Shown piece by piece: positions 18,925 to 26,945 of a DNA stretch of 64,000 bases (positions are counted from its first letter, which is position 1; every line of letters begins with the position of its first letter). This stretch comes from Spirochaeta lutea (GTDB taxonomy: Bacteria; Spirochaetota; Spirochaetia; DSM-27196; Salinispiraceae), in contig NZ_JNUP01000003.1 of NCBI RefSeq assembly GCF_000758165.1, positions 186,001 to 250,000 of the forward strand. The letters run 5' to 3'. The translations under genes and the position numbers were made by a program. Below the pieces are notes generated by a model, which was not told where the DNA came from, made no database searches, and was given only the letters and a program-made list of their open reading frames with translations.

Positions 18925-19383
18925 TCAGAAGGGAACATCATCATCAAACCCACCTGAGCCGCTGTTGGTGTACCCATCATACCCAGAGGAATTATTACCC
19001 TGGTTACTATCATAGGAATTACCACCCTGGTTAAAACCGCTGCCCTGTCCGCCGGATCCACCGCCGAGCAGCTGAAGACTGAAGGCGAAGATTTCCACCT
19101 TACTACGGGACTGTCCATCTTGTTCCCAACGGTTCTGTCGTAACTCGCCCTGGATTGCAACCTGCTTACCCTTGGTGAGAAACCGGTGAACCGCTTCAGC
19201 AGCCTTCCCCATCATGGTTACATCGAAAAAATGAGATTCGTCTGACCATGTATCTCCGGATTTTCTTCGGTGAGTTTGAGCAAGGGAGAACTTTACGATG
19301 GCGGTCCCGGTTTGGGCGTATCGAAGTTCTGCATCCCTAGTCAATCGTCCGACCATTACAACGGAATTAATATCAGCAGCCAT
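18925..19383 (-). CDS. ssb: Single-stranded DNA-binding protein
   Basis: The 152-residue protein has an OB fold (about 1-105; NSVVMVGRLTRDAELRY at the start), a Gly/Asn/Ser/Tyr-rich disordered linker, and the acidic tip DDDVPF that binds partner proteins. It lies between rpsF and rpsR, as is common. GGAGG lies upstream of the start. Confidence 0.97.
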   Translation of the reverse strand: MAADINSVVMVGRLTRDAELRYAQTGTAIVKFSLAQTHRRKSGDTWSDESHFFDVTMMGKAAEAVHRFLTKGKQVAIQGELRQNRWEQDGQSRSKVEIFAFSLQLLGGGSGGQGSGFNQGGNSYDSNQGNNSSGYDGYTNSGSGGFDDDVPF

Positions 19384-19403
19384 AGTGCCTCCAGATCTTA
19401 GGC

Positions 19404-19685
19404 CTAGTCTTCCTGCCGAGTAACGAGAATTCTCAGCAGCTCCTCCTGGTATTTAACCTTATCAGTAAGCTGATCGGCCTGTGCCGGATCGGCCTGAAAC
19501 TGGAACACCAGATAATGTGCCTGAATAGCCTTCTGGATGGGATATGCGAGGGTACGAACCCCCATATCGACTTCCTTTACCTCTTGTGCACCAAGATCGG
19601 TAAGGACCTTTTGTACAGCCTCTTTGCCGGCTTTGAACTTAACTTCTTCAGCCTGAAAGACGCATGCTGCCTCATAGTTTCTCAT
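19404..19685 (-). CDS. rpsF: 30S ribosomal protein S6
   Basis: The 93-residue protein has the family pattern MRNYEAACVFQ, then the conserved MGVRTLAYPIQKAIQAHY segment. ATG 19685 is used because GAGGAGG lies 5-7 nt upstream and homology begins there. It is the first gene of the replication/ribosome operon, behind a structured leader. Confidence 0.96.
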   Translation of the reverse strand: MRNYEAACVFQAEEVKFKAGKEAVQKVLTDLGAQEVKEVDMGVRTLAYPIQKAIQAHYLVFQFQADPAQADQLTDKVKYQEELLRILVTRQED

Positions 19686-19706
19686 AAATCCTCCTCGTGG
19701 ACGTTG

Positions 19707-19766
19707 CCTATTCGGCTCCGGCAGCGGACTCGAATAGGTGCAGCGACCATTACCAACGGTAATGGT
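19707..19766 (-). promoter_or_regulatory. Structured rpsF leader, candidate S6:S18 autoregulatory element
   Basis: On the minus strand there are two hairpins before the rpsF ribosome-binding site. The proximal one (19707-19738) has an 8-bp stem CCTATTCG/CGAATAGG, an internal loop and a TCCG/CGGA top stem. The distal one (19746-19766) is a 9-bp stem ACCATTACC/GGTAATGGT with a 3-nt loop. The known S6:S18-binding motif in rpsF leaders also uses a stem with a CCG-containing internal loop. Assignment to that motif is inference. Confidence 0.5.
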
Positions 19767-19850
19767 AAAGAGGCAGGGCATTGCCCTGATTACCCTTTTT
19801 GCTGTCGCGGCCCTGGTATACAGTACCGGGCCATTTCTTTTTGGAGCATT

Positions 19851-19879
19851 AAGCTACCATAGGGGTAAATACCTGTCAA
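19851..19879 (-). promoter_or_regulatory. Promoter of the rpsF-dnaB operon
   Basis: TTGACA (19874-19879) and TAGCTT (19851-19856) on the minus strand are 17 bp apart. A transcript from here would have a leader of about 155 nt holding the two hairpins. Confidence 0.75.
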
Positions 19880-19909
19880 GGTTTGAGTTAGAGCGCCGAA
19901 ATACCTAGC

Positions 19910-20374
19910 ATGACCTCCAGAATACACTTCGATGATGATGTTTATCTACTCCAAGCCATGATCCAGGTTTTGGATGAAGCAATGCAGCTCAACATTGATC
20001 CTCAGTTTTTTTTGGATAAGTGCATTGAAGATATTTTCTTTATTGATTCTACCCTGCTACGGCTGTACCGTACCTTGAAAGAAAACACCTTTTTAGTGAA
20101 ACGGACCGAGTATCTCCGCAGCATTACCCACTGTAAAAAGGTGTTCGTGACCTTACTGCGGGGCATTACCATGGGAAAGGCAGCATTCTCAGGGGCATTG
20201 CGACCATACTACACCAAACTCAACGAGGCAGCTGAACACCAAGAGCACGATATACAAGAAATTGAGTCCACGATTCTCGACTCGGATAACAAAAATATCG
20301 AGCCTTCCAGTGCGATCAGCCAGGAGGAGTATGCCTTCTTGTTAGATCCGGGCCTGCAAGATACGGATCAATAA
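19910..20374 (+). CDS. Hypothetical protein
   Basis: The 154-residue product has no recognised domain. It is soluble and largely helical, with an acidic start (RIHFDDDVYLLQAMIQVLDEAM), a central basic helix with Cys (ITHCKKVFVTLLRG) and an acidic tail. Codon use resembles the neighbours. It is divergent from rpsF, and its 3' end overlaps the convergent HAD-like gene by 59 bp. No ribosome-binding site is obvious before ATG 19910. Confidence 0.65.
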   Translation: MTSRIHFDDDVYLLQAMIQVLDEAMQLNIDPQFFLDKCIEDIFFIDSTLLRLYRTLKENTFLVKRTEYLRSITHCKKVFVTLLRGITMGKAAFSGALRPYYTKLNEAAEHQEHDIQEIESTILDSDNKNIEPSSAISQEEYAFLLDPGLQDTDQ

Positions 20375-21188
20375 ATTTTATGAATTCCTGGTGGGAGATC
20401 GCCGGAATGGTCGGCTCTGTCTGAACCCCCAGGGTGTAGCCCCATTGGGCATGTATACCTCTAATAAAGGGAAGATGTTGAGCTTCCTGTAGATGGGGCA
20501 GAAAATCGTCAATCAGTATCCAATTTCCCCGGTAGTTCCGGGATACTCTATAAAGCTCCTGGAGGACATGAGACTTTGCAACCCCCGGACCCGCCTCATA
20601 AATCCTTCCGGAAGGCCACTCCACCCCCCATGCGCGTAGAATCGCAGAAATGAACCCTGCTTTTTTTGTTGACAGGATGATTACCTGAGGATTGGACGCC
20701 AGGGACTGAAGATTCCCCTCCACCCAGGGGTAGGGATTGTTTCCTTCCATCCACCACGCCCCATGACTGGAGCATAGAAATTCTCGCCCACGGTAAAAGA
20801 CCTCCCGGTAGGCTTTGATCCTATCCGGGGGACATGCATCCCGGTATTTGGCAAATTTACGCCCCGAGAGCTCCTGCCTCTCTGGGTCCGGGGTTTGAGA
20901 TACGAGGGCTTGCAGGACGACAAAATCCGATCCCGTGGAGCACCAAGGCCTCAGGCGGTAAAAATGGGGACGAAGCCGGGCAGAGGCATCAGAATCCCCT
21001 AAAACCTGAAAGGCATGGGCAAAGTCGAGGTCCTTGCTAAGAGAAATCCAGGACATGAGAGAGGTACGAAGACACTCTTCCACGGAATTGCAAATTACTC
21101 CGTCAAAATCGAGGGCGAGATTAGCCAGGCTGGTTGCCCCTATTTTATTCGGGGGATTGATTGAATGAGAATCGGCTTTCTTATACAC
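20316..21188 (-). CDS. HAD-superfamily hydrolase-like protein
   Basis: The 290-residue protein shows HAD motif I as LALDFDGVICNS (about residues 26-37), a possible motif II/III as VIILSTKKAG, and a motif IV-like LIDDFLPHL. A phosphatase or phosphotransferase role is likely but the substrate is unknown. The proposed start is GTG 21188: TATACT ends 7 nt upstream and no ribosome-binding site is visible, so it is a leaderless candidate. It overlaps the hypothetical gene at its 3' end and is divergent from pyk. Confidence 0.65.
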   Translation of the reverse strand: MYKKADSHSINPPNKIGATSLANLALDFDGVICNSVEECLRTSLMSWISLSKDLDFAHAFQVLGDSDASARLRPHFYRLRPWCSTGSDFVVLQALVSQTPDPERQELSGRKFAKYRDACPPDRIKAYREVFYRGREFLCSSHGAWWMEGNNPYPWVEGNLQSLASNPQVIILSTKKAGFISAILRAWGVEWPSGRIYEAGPGVAKSHVLQELYRVSRNYRGNWILIDDFLPHLQEAQHLPFIRGIHAQWGYTLGVQTEPTIPAISHQEFIKFIDPYLAGPDLTRRHTPPG

Positions 21189-21227
21189 TGGTATGAGTAT
21201 ACAAAGGAATCAGACACAGGAGAAGCA

Positions 21228-23003
21228 ATGAACACCCTACGCCAGACTAAAATTGTTGGAACCCTTGGACCCGCGAGTGATAACCAGGAGATTATGGAAA
21301 ACCTTCTTAAGGCCGGCCTCAATGTAGCCCGGTTTAATTTTTCCCATGGAACTCATGAGGAACAGCTCTCCCGTATAACGGCCATGCGTGCCGCCAGCAA
21401 AAAGACGGGTATTCCTGTGGCTCTTCTGCTGGACACCAAGGGGCCGGAGATTAGGACCGGTCTGGCTGAGAACGGGGGCCCCTACACCTTGACCTCTGGC
21501 ACGACGGTCTGGGTAACCACCGATGAGGTTCCCTGCAACCAGGAAACCATCTCTATTTCGTATAAGGACCTGCCCGGGGAGATTCATCCGGGAAATCATA
21601 TTCTAATCGCTGATGGTCTCATTGATCTGCTGGTAAAGGAGACCGATGGAGTATCATCCATCACCTGCGAGGTACGGAACGGAGGGACGCTGGGCAGCAG
21701 AAAAAACGTCAATGTGCCCGGGGTACGAACCAAACTTCCTGCGATTACCGATAAAGACCGGGAGGATATTCTCTTCGCGATTACCCACGGAATGGATTTT
21801 ATCGCAGCAAGTTTTGTGCGAAAACCATCCGACGTACTAGAGATACAATCCATCCTTGCCGAGCATGATTCCCCAATCCGTGTGATTGCAAAAATTGAGG
21901 ATCAGGAAGGTTTGGATAATATCAAGGAGATTGTGCGGGTTGCCCACGGGATCATGGTTGCCCGGGGAGACCTCGGTGTCCAGCTACGGAGCGAGGAGAT
22001 TCCACTGGCCCAGAAACGTATTATTCAGCTCTGTAACACCCTGAATAAACCGGTAATCACGGCAACCCAAATGCTGGATTCCATGATCAGTAACCCCCAG
22101 CCCACCCGGGCGGAAACCAATGATGTGGCAAATGCTATTTTCGACGGTACCGATGCGGTGATGCTGAGCGGCGAAACCGCCAACGGCGCCTACCCTATCA
22201 AGGCGGTGGCTACCATGGATGCTATTGCCCGCACGATTGAAAGCAGTCCTGAATACCGGAAGGTCTGCCGGGAACTATTTTTCGGACATGAGCATAACCA
22301 CGAAATTGGGATGGCGGTGGCGCGGGCAGCCCACCTGGTAGCGGAAGATATCCATGCCGAGGCGATGGTTACTCCGACATTACGGGGCAACACCCCTAAA
22401 CTGATCAGCAAGTTCCGTCCACCCTACAAGGTCATTGCGGCCACGGTTTCCGAAACGGTTCAACGCCAGCTCCTATTGCACTGGGGGGTGTACCCGCTGC
22501 TAACCGAGTATGTCCGGGATTCCGAGCTCATGATTCAGAATGCCCTCAGGCTGTCATTGAAGAATAATCTCATTCAGATGCTCGACAAGGTTGTGACTGC
22601 CGCGGGTATTCCGCTCAACAGCCCGATCATGATTAATACCGTCAAGGTTCACTTTATCGGGAATATTCTGAACCGCGGGCACCATGGTTTCGGCGGGGTA
22701 TGCTCAGGTAAGATTGTGAAAGCGCGCAATGCCCAGGAAGCACTGCGGGCAGCCGAACTGCATGATATAGAAATTCTCGTTACCCCGAGCATAACCCCTG
22801 AGTACATCCCTATGCTTTCCCGGGTTCACGGCATCATACTTGAGTACAGATCAGAGGTTCCCCCTGAAGAGCTCATTGCCTCCAATCCTGAGCTCGTCTT
22901 GGTGGCTGATGTTAAGGATGCCCTCCGGCAATTTGAGGCAGGACAGTATGTGAGTCTGGACGGTGAGGAAAAAATCATCTATGAAGGCCTGATTGAGGGC
23001 TAA
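21228..23003 (+). CDS. pyk: Pyruvate kinase with C-terminal extra domain
   Basis: This enzyme transfers phosphate from PEP to ADP at the end of glycolysis. The 591-residue protein starts TKIVGTLGPASDN, has the RFNFSHG motif and the catalytic VIAKIEDQEGLDNI and MVARGDLGVQ segments. The normal C-terminal regulatory domain ends near residue 470. A further ~110 residues (GGVCSGKIVKARNAQEAL onward) resemble the PEP-utilising mobile domain that some bacterial pyruvate kinases carry. ATG 21228 has AGGAGA 5 nt upstream; an ATG at 21165 lacks one. Confidence 0.96.
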   Translation: MNTLRQTKIVGTLGPASDNQEIMENLLKAGLNVARFNFSHGTHEEQLSRITAMRAASKKTGIPVALLLDTKGPEIRTGLAENGGPYTLTSGTTVWVTTDEVPCNQETISISYKDLPGEIHPGNHILIADGLIDLLVKETDGVSSITCEVRNGGTLGSRKNVNVPGVRTKLPAITDKDREDILFAITHGMDFIAASFVRKPSDVLEIQSILAEHDSPIRVIAKIEDQEGLDNIKEIVRVAHGIMVARGDLGVQLRSEEIPLAQKRIIQLCNTLNKPVITATQMLDSMISNPQPTRAETNDVANAIFDGTDAVMLSGETANGAYPIKAVATMDAIARTIESSPEYRKVCRELFFGHEHNHEIGMAVARAAHLVAEDIHAEAMVTPTLRGNTPKLISKFRPPYKVIAATVSETVQRQLLLHWGVYPLLTEYVRDSELMIQNALRLSLKNNLIQMLDKVVTAAGIPLNSPIMINTVKVHFIGNILNRGHHGFGGVCSGKIVKARNAQEALRAAELHDIEILVTPSITPEYIPMLSRVHGIILEYRSEVPPEELIASNPELVLVADVKDALRQFEAGQYVSLDGEEKIIYEGLIEG

Positions 23004-23076
23004 CCGGCAAATAGGCTCGCCTATCTTGGAAACTCCGCTTCATCGGATATTTTTCAAAAAACATCCAGGTATTCTC

Positions 23077-23105
23077 TTGAGGTTTAGGCTACATTTTTGT
23101 AGTAT
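23077..23105 (+). promoter_or_regulatory. Promoter of the sigma-54 activator gene
   Basis: TTGAGG (23077-23082) and TAGTAT (23100-23105) are spaced by 17 bp, about 18 bp before the start codon. Confidence 0.65.
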
Positions 23106-23123
23106 CGCCACAGGAGTCCCATC

Positions 23124-24683
23124 ATGGATGAAACGGCTAAGAACGATGAACGTTACCAAAAAAAGATAGATGAACTGTCACTCTTATTCTCTATCAGTCA
23201 GCTCCTGGATCAGAGCATGGATATTAAACAGGTTATTTATCCGGTTCTGAAGGAGGTTGGTGACCGCTTTGATATGAATCGGGGGACTATAACCCTTCTT
23301 GATCGTAAAACTGGTGATATTTTTATTGAAGCCGCCTACGGATTGAGTGAGTCCGAAATGGTTAAGGGTCACTATAAACTCGGCGAGGGCATCACAGGGA
23401 AGGTCATTCAATCCGGCCAAACCAAGATTATAGAGAAAATAAGTGACAGCCCGGAGTTCCTGAACCGTACGGGTGCCAGGCAGGGATCAAAGGACCGAGA
23501 TTTCTCCTTTATTTGTGTGCCGATAAAGCTCGGGAACGAGGTTATCGGCGCATTTTCGGTTGATACCCCTCCATCGGAGATGAGTGTTCTCCATGACAAG
23601 GCCCGGCTGCTCTCTATCGTCACCTCGATGATTGCCCAGGCCGTTAAAATTAGGCAGAGCTTCTTGGAGGAAAAACGCCTGCTCCAGGAAGAAAACTCCA
23701 GACTGCAGGACGAACTTAAGGAACGCTTCCGGCCCAGCAATATCATCGGAAACTCCAAGGCAATGCAAAACGTATTCGATATGATCGCCTACGTTTCTAA
23801 AAGTGATGCAACGGTTCTTATTCGGGGTGAAAGCGGCACCGGCAAAGAGTTGGTTGCCCATGCCATCCACTATAACAGTCATAGATCCGCCAAGCCCTTC
23901 ATCAAGGTAAACTGTGCGGCGCTACCCGAAACCGTTATCGAGAGTGAGCTCTTCGGCCACGAAAAGGGTGCTTTTACCAGCGCGGTTTCTTCCAGGAAAG
24001 GACGCTTTGAGCTCGCCAACGGCGGCACGATTTTTCTAGACGAGATAGGTGATTTATCTCCCACTACCCAGGTTAAACTATTGCGGGTGCTCCAGGAAAA
24101 GGAGTTCGAGCGGGTCGGCGGGAATGATACCATCCGCACGAACGTGCGAGTGATTGCAGCCACCAATCGCAACCTGGAAGAGCTGATGGAGTCCAATACC
24201 TTCCGGGAAGATCTCTACTACCGTCTGAACGTGTTTCCAATTCACCTTCCACCCCTCCGGGAACGCAAGAGCGATATTCTACTTCTGGCGGATAAATTCA
24301 TCGAGAAGTACTCGGATCAAAATATTAAAATGGTGCGGCGCATCTCCACCCCAGCGATAGAGCTTCTCATGAATTACCATTGGCCGGGAAACGTACGGGA
24401 ATTAGAAAACTGTGTGGAACGGGCGGTCCTGCTCACCACCGATGAGGTCATACACTCCCATCACCTTCCGCCCAGCCTTCAATCCGCTGAGAGTACGGGA
24501 ACCCGTCTGCATGAAAGCCTGGATGAGGCCCTATCCAACCTTGAAAAAGAGCTGCTCAAGGATGCCCTTAAATCAGCGAAAGGGAATATGGCAAAAGCCG
24601 CCAGAATTCTCGATCTAACAGAACGAAAAATGGGATTGCGGGTTAAAAAATACGATATTGATCCCCGAACCTACCGATCCTAG
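23124..24683 (+). CDS. NifA-like sigma-54-dependent transcriptional activator
   Basis: The 519-residue protein has an N-terminal GAF domain (about 20-180), a coiled linker, an AAA+ domain (about 208-440) with Walker A GESGTGKE and Walker [12 protein letters not shown], and a C-terminal Fis-type helix-turn-helix (about 480-515, [20 protein letters not shown]). Domain order matches NifA/AnfA-like activators. The sigma-54-contact loop reads GAFTSA (residues 282-287) instead of the canonical GAFTGA. It lies directly upstream of amt-glnB, which has a sigma-54 promoter, so control of nitrogen uptake is the likely job. No nif structural genes are in the window, so the nifA symbol is not assigned. 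Confidence 0.88.
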   Translation: MDETAKNDERYQKKIDELSLLFSISQLLDQSMDIKQVIYPVLKEVGDRFDMNRGTITLLDRKTGDIFIEAAYGLSESEMVKGHYKLGEGITGKVIQSGQTKIIEKISDSPEFLNRTGARQGSKDRDFSFICVPIKLGNEVIGAFSVDTPPSEMSVLHDKARLLSIVTSMIAQAVKIRQSFLEEKRLLQEENSRLQDELKERFRPSNIIGNSKAMQNVFDMIAYVSKSDATVLIRGESGTGKELVAHAIHYNSHRSAKPFIKVNCAALPETVIESELFGHEKGAFTSAVSSRKGRFELANGGTIFLDEIGDLSPTTQVKLLRVLQEKEFERVGGNDTIRTNVRVIAATNRNLEELMESNTFREDLYYRLNVFPIHLPPLRERKSDILLLADKFIEKYSDQNIKMVRRISTPAIELLMNYHWPGNVRELENCVERAVLLTTDEVIHSHHLPPSLQSAESTGTRLHESLDEALSNLEKELLKDALKSAKGNMAKAARILDLTERKMGLRVKKYDIDPRTYRS

Positions 24684-24734
24684 CGCCTTCCCACCGCGGT
24701 CATAGTTCCATACCCATCTCCGCTGCATAGCAGA

Positions 24735-24839
24735 TAGTGCGCAAAAGGTTGTAACGTTCGATGCTGACGCCGCTATCTGTGGTGTGGCCCTTGGATGGAG
24801 CTGCTATATCTGGTGCTGATTACACCCTTTTGCGCACTA
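24735..24839. repeat. 105-bp dispersed inverted-end repeat, copy C
   Basis: The ends TAGTGCGCAAAAGGTTGTAA and the reverse complement of the right end (TAGTGCGCAAAAGGGTGTAA) differ at one of 20 positions. The interior motif GCTATATCTGGTG shows that it is inverted relative to copies A and B. It lies downstream of the activator gene, in the 484-bp gap before amt. Confidence 0.92.
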
Positions 24840-24996
24840 CATACATAACTCCCCAGAATGTTACCTGGAGTAGCCGTACACCCTGGTACGCCGCATACCC
24901 CCTTGATCCACTGTTCTTCGACTGAGGTGTTGGGTCTTTTTAGCTACATTTACGTATCTCTTTACCCTACTTGCTACCTTTTTGTTGCTTTTTAGT

Positions 24997-25070
24997 TGTA
25001 TGATAACATATGCGTATCTAATTGTACTGATTTTCTTTCATAAACATTGTTTCTATCTTGTTGCATAACA
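24997..25070 (+). promoter_or_regulatory. Pair of 12-bp palindromes, candidate enhancer sites for amt
   Basis: TGTATGATAACA (24997-25008) and TGTTGCATAACA (25059-25070) share the pattern TGTnnnATAACA. Their centres are 62 bp apart, close to six helical turns. They lie about 45-120 bp upstream of the sigma-54 promoter, in an unusually AT-rich stretch. Sites bound by enhancer-binding proteins usually sit there. NifA's own consensus is TGT-N10-ACA, so this is not a classical NifA site. Confidence 0.4.
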
Positions 25071-25115
25071 GTAACCTACACTTCTTTGCGAATTTTCTTA
25101 CAAAATAATTTTTAG

Positions 25116-25134
25116 TTGGCACGGTTTTCGCTTT
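25116..25134 (+). promoter_or_regulatory. Sigma-54 promoter of amt-glnB
   Basis: TTGGCACG-N4-TCGCTTT matches the sigma-54 consensus TTGGCACG-N4-TTGCTTT with one mismatch. The GG (25118) and GC (25130) doublets have the required 10-bp gap. The amt start codon follows 33 bp downstream with GAGGAGG before it. Confidence 0.88.
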
Positions 25135-25167
25135 AATAAAGCCAAGATACTCTATGAGGAGGTAGTT

Positions 25168-26517
25168 ATGAAGGGAAAGCGTATTGCATCCCTGGTACTG
25201 GCGGTCATCGCCCTTCTGGTTAGCGGTGGTACCATCGTAGCACAGGACACTCTATCGAGTGAGACTATTCAGGCAGCCTTTGACATGATCTGGCTGGTAT
25301 TAGCCGCATCTCTGGTCTTCTTTATGCAGGCCGGTTTTGCCATGGTGGAAATCGGACTTACCCGGGCAAAGAACTCGGGTAACATCATCATGAAGAACCT
25401 GATGGACTTCTCTGTGGGCGCCATCGCCTATTGGGCCGTAGGTTGGGCACTGATGTACGGTGAAACCTTAGGTGGATTTGTTGGATCCAGCGCATGGTTC
25501 CTTAGTTACCCAGCTGGAACCGATATGAGTCCCCTGTATCGGGATTGGATCTTCCAGGTGGTATTCGCCGCAACGGCAGCAACCATTGTCTCGGGATCCA
25601 TGGCGGAACGAACTAAGTTTACAGCCTATCTCGCCTATTCGGTATTTATTTCCGGACTAATCTATCCCGTGGCAGGTCACTGGACATGGGGCGGCGGCTG
25701 GCTTGCAGAACTCGGATTTCATGACTTCGCGGGTTCTACCATCGTTCACTCCGTAGGTGGATGGGCAGCATTAGCAGGCGCTATAGTCCTGGGTCCTCGG
25801 GCAGGAAAGTATGTAAAGGTGAACGGGAAGACTATTTCGAAGGCAATTCCCGGACATAATTTACCATTAGCCGCCTTGGGGGTATTTATCCTGTGGTTCG
25901 GCTGGTTCGGATTCAACGCTGGGTCTACCCTGTCAGGTACTGACATGACCATAGGCCATGTTGCTACCACCACTACGTTAGCGGCAGCCGCAGGAGCCGT
26001 TGCAGCCATGGTCATCAGCTGGATTTGGTTTGGTAAGGCTGATGTATCCATGAGTTTGAACGGTGCGCTAGCCGGGCTCGTAGGTATAACAGCGGGTACC
26101 TGGGTTGTGAATCCCCTGGGTTCAGTAATCATCGGTCTGGTAGCGGGTGTACTGGTAGTCCTGAGTGTAGAGTTCATCGATAAGGTCCTTCACATTGATG
26201 ATCCAGTGGGTGCTATTTCAGTTCACGGAGTAAATGGATTGTGGGGAACCTTGGCTGTTGGATTGTTTGCCGACGGGGTCAACGACCCCAGTATCGTCGG
26301 ACTCTTCTATGGCGGCGGTTTTGGACAGCTCGGTACCCAGTTCATTGGTGCACTGAGCTATGCGGGATGGACCTTGGTCACGGCATTCATCCTATTCCTG
26401 GTGATCAAGAAGACCATCGGTATTCGGGTAAACGAGAAGGAAGAACGGGAAGGCTTAGATCTCTCTGAGCACGCCACGGATTCCTACTCTGGATTCCAGA
26501 TTTTCAGTAACCTGTAA
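25168..26517 (+). CDS. amt: Ammonium transporter
   Basis: The 449-residue protein has an N-terminal signal sequence (about 1-25) and eleven hydrophobic helices. Family motifs include [14 protein letters not shown], the pore His in [24 protein letters not shown] and the second His in [13 protein letters not shown]. It conducts ammonium across the inner membrane and is normally blocked by PII. The glnB gene follows after 11 bp. Expression should depend on the sigma-54 promoter at 25116. Confidence 0.97.
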   Translation: MKGKRIASLVLAVIALLVSGGTIVAQDTLSSETIQAAFDMIWLVLAASLVFFMQAGFAMVEIGLTRAKNSGNIIMKNLMDFSVGAIAYWAVGWALMYGETLGGFVGSSAWFLSYPAGTDMSPLYRDWIFQVVFAATAATIVSGSMAERTKFTAYLAYSVFISGLIYPVAGHWTWGGGWLAELGFHDFAGSTIVHSVGGWAALAGAIVLGPRAGKYVKVNGKTISKAIPGHNLPLAALGVFILWFGWFGFNAGSTLSGTDMTIGHVATTTTLAAAAGAVAAMVISWIWFGKADVSMSLNGALAGLVGITAGTWVVNPLGSVIIGLVAGVLVVLSVEFIDKVLHIDDPVGAISVHGVNGLWGTLAVGLFADGVNDPSIVGLFYGGGFGQLGTQFIGALSYAGWTLVTAFILFLVIKKTIGIRVNEKEEREGLDLSEHATDSYSGFQIFSNL

Positions 26518-26528
26518 GGAGGCATAGC

Positions 26529-26870
26529 ATGAAATTAGTTGTTGCATATATTCAGCCTCACAAGCTGCATTCGGTTAAAGAGGAGTTGTTCAACGCGAAG
26601 ATTTACAAGATGAGCGTGACAAATGCCCTTGGGTGCGGCCAACAAAAGGGGTACACCGAAGCCTATCGGGGTGTTGCCTTTGAGGTGAATCTATTGAAGA
26701 AAGTTCGCATTGAAATTGCAGTGAACGAAGAGTTTGTTAAGCCCACCATTGATGCAATTATCCGTGGAGCTCGAACCGGAGAGATCGGGGACGGAAAAAT
26801 CCTCGTACTCCCTTTGGAGAATGTTGTAAGGATCCGAAGCGGAGAAACCGGATCGGACGCCATTGGGTGA
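26529..26870 (+). CDS. glnB: PII nitrogen regulatory protein with Phe51
   Basis: The 113-residue protein senses ATP/ADP and 2-oxoglutarate and gates the neighbouring Amt channel (GlnK-like role). The fold is complete, with C-terminal [16 protein letters not shown] nucleotide-binding segment. In the T loop, [18 protein letters not shown], Tyr46 is kept but the uridylylated Tyr51 is Phe. Control by GlnD-type uridylylation at that site is therefore not possible. AAGGAGG lies before the start. A strong terminator follows. Confidence 0.94.
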   Translation: MKLVVAYIQPHKLHSVKEELFNAKIYKMSVTNALGCGQQKGYTEAYRGVAFEVNLLKKVRIEIAVNEEFVKPTIDAIIRGARTGEIGDGKILVLPLENVVRIRSGETGSDAIG

Positions 26871-26889
26871 TTCCTACCTTCATCCCCCC

Positions 26890-26917
26890 GGGGCCGCCTC
26901 ACGGCGGCCCCTTTTTT
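26890..26917 (+). terminator. Rho-independent terminator of amt-glnB
   Basis: A perfect 9-bp stem GGGGCCGCC/GGCGGCCCC with a TCAC loop is followed by six T. Confidence 0.92.
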
Positions 26918-26945
26918 GGGGTAGATAAAGGATGATGTACCCGCC

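Noticed and set aside
23124-26870. Nitrogen fixation (nif) cluster
   Set aside because: Only an activator, amt and glnB are present; there are no nifHDK or cofactor genes in the window.
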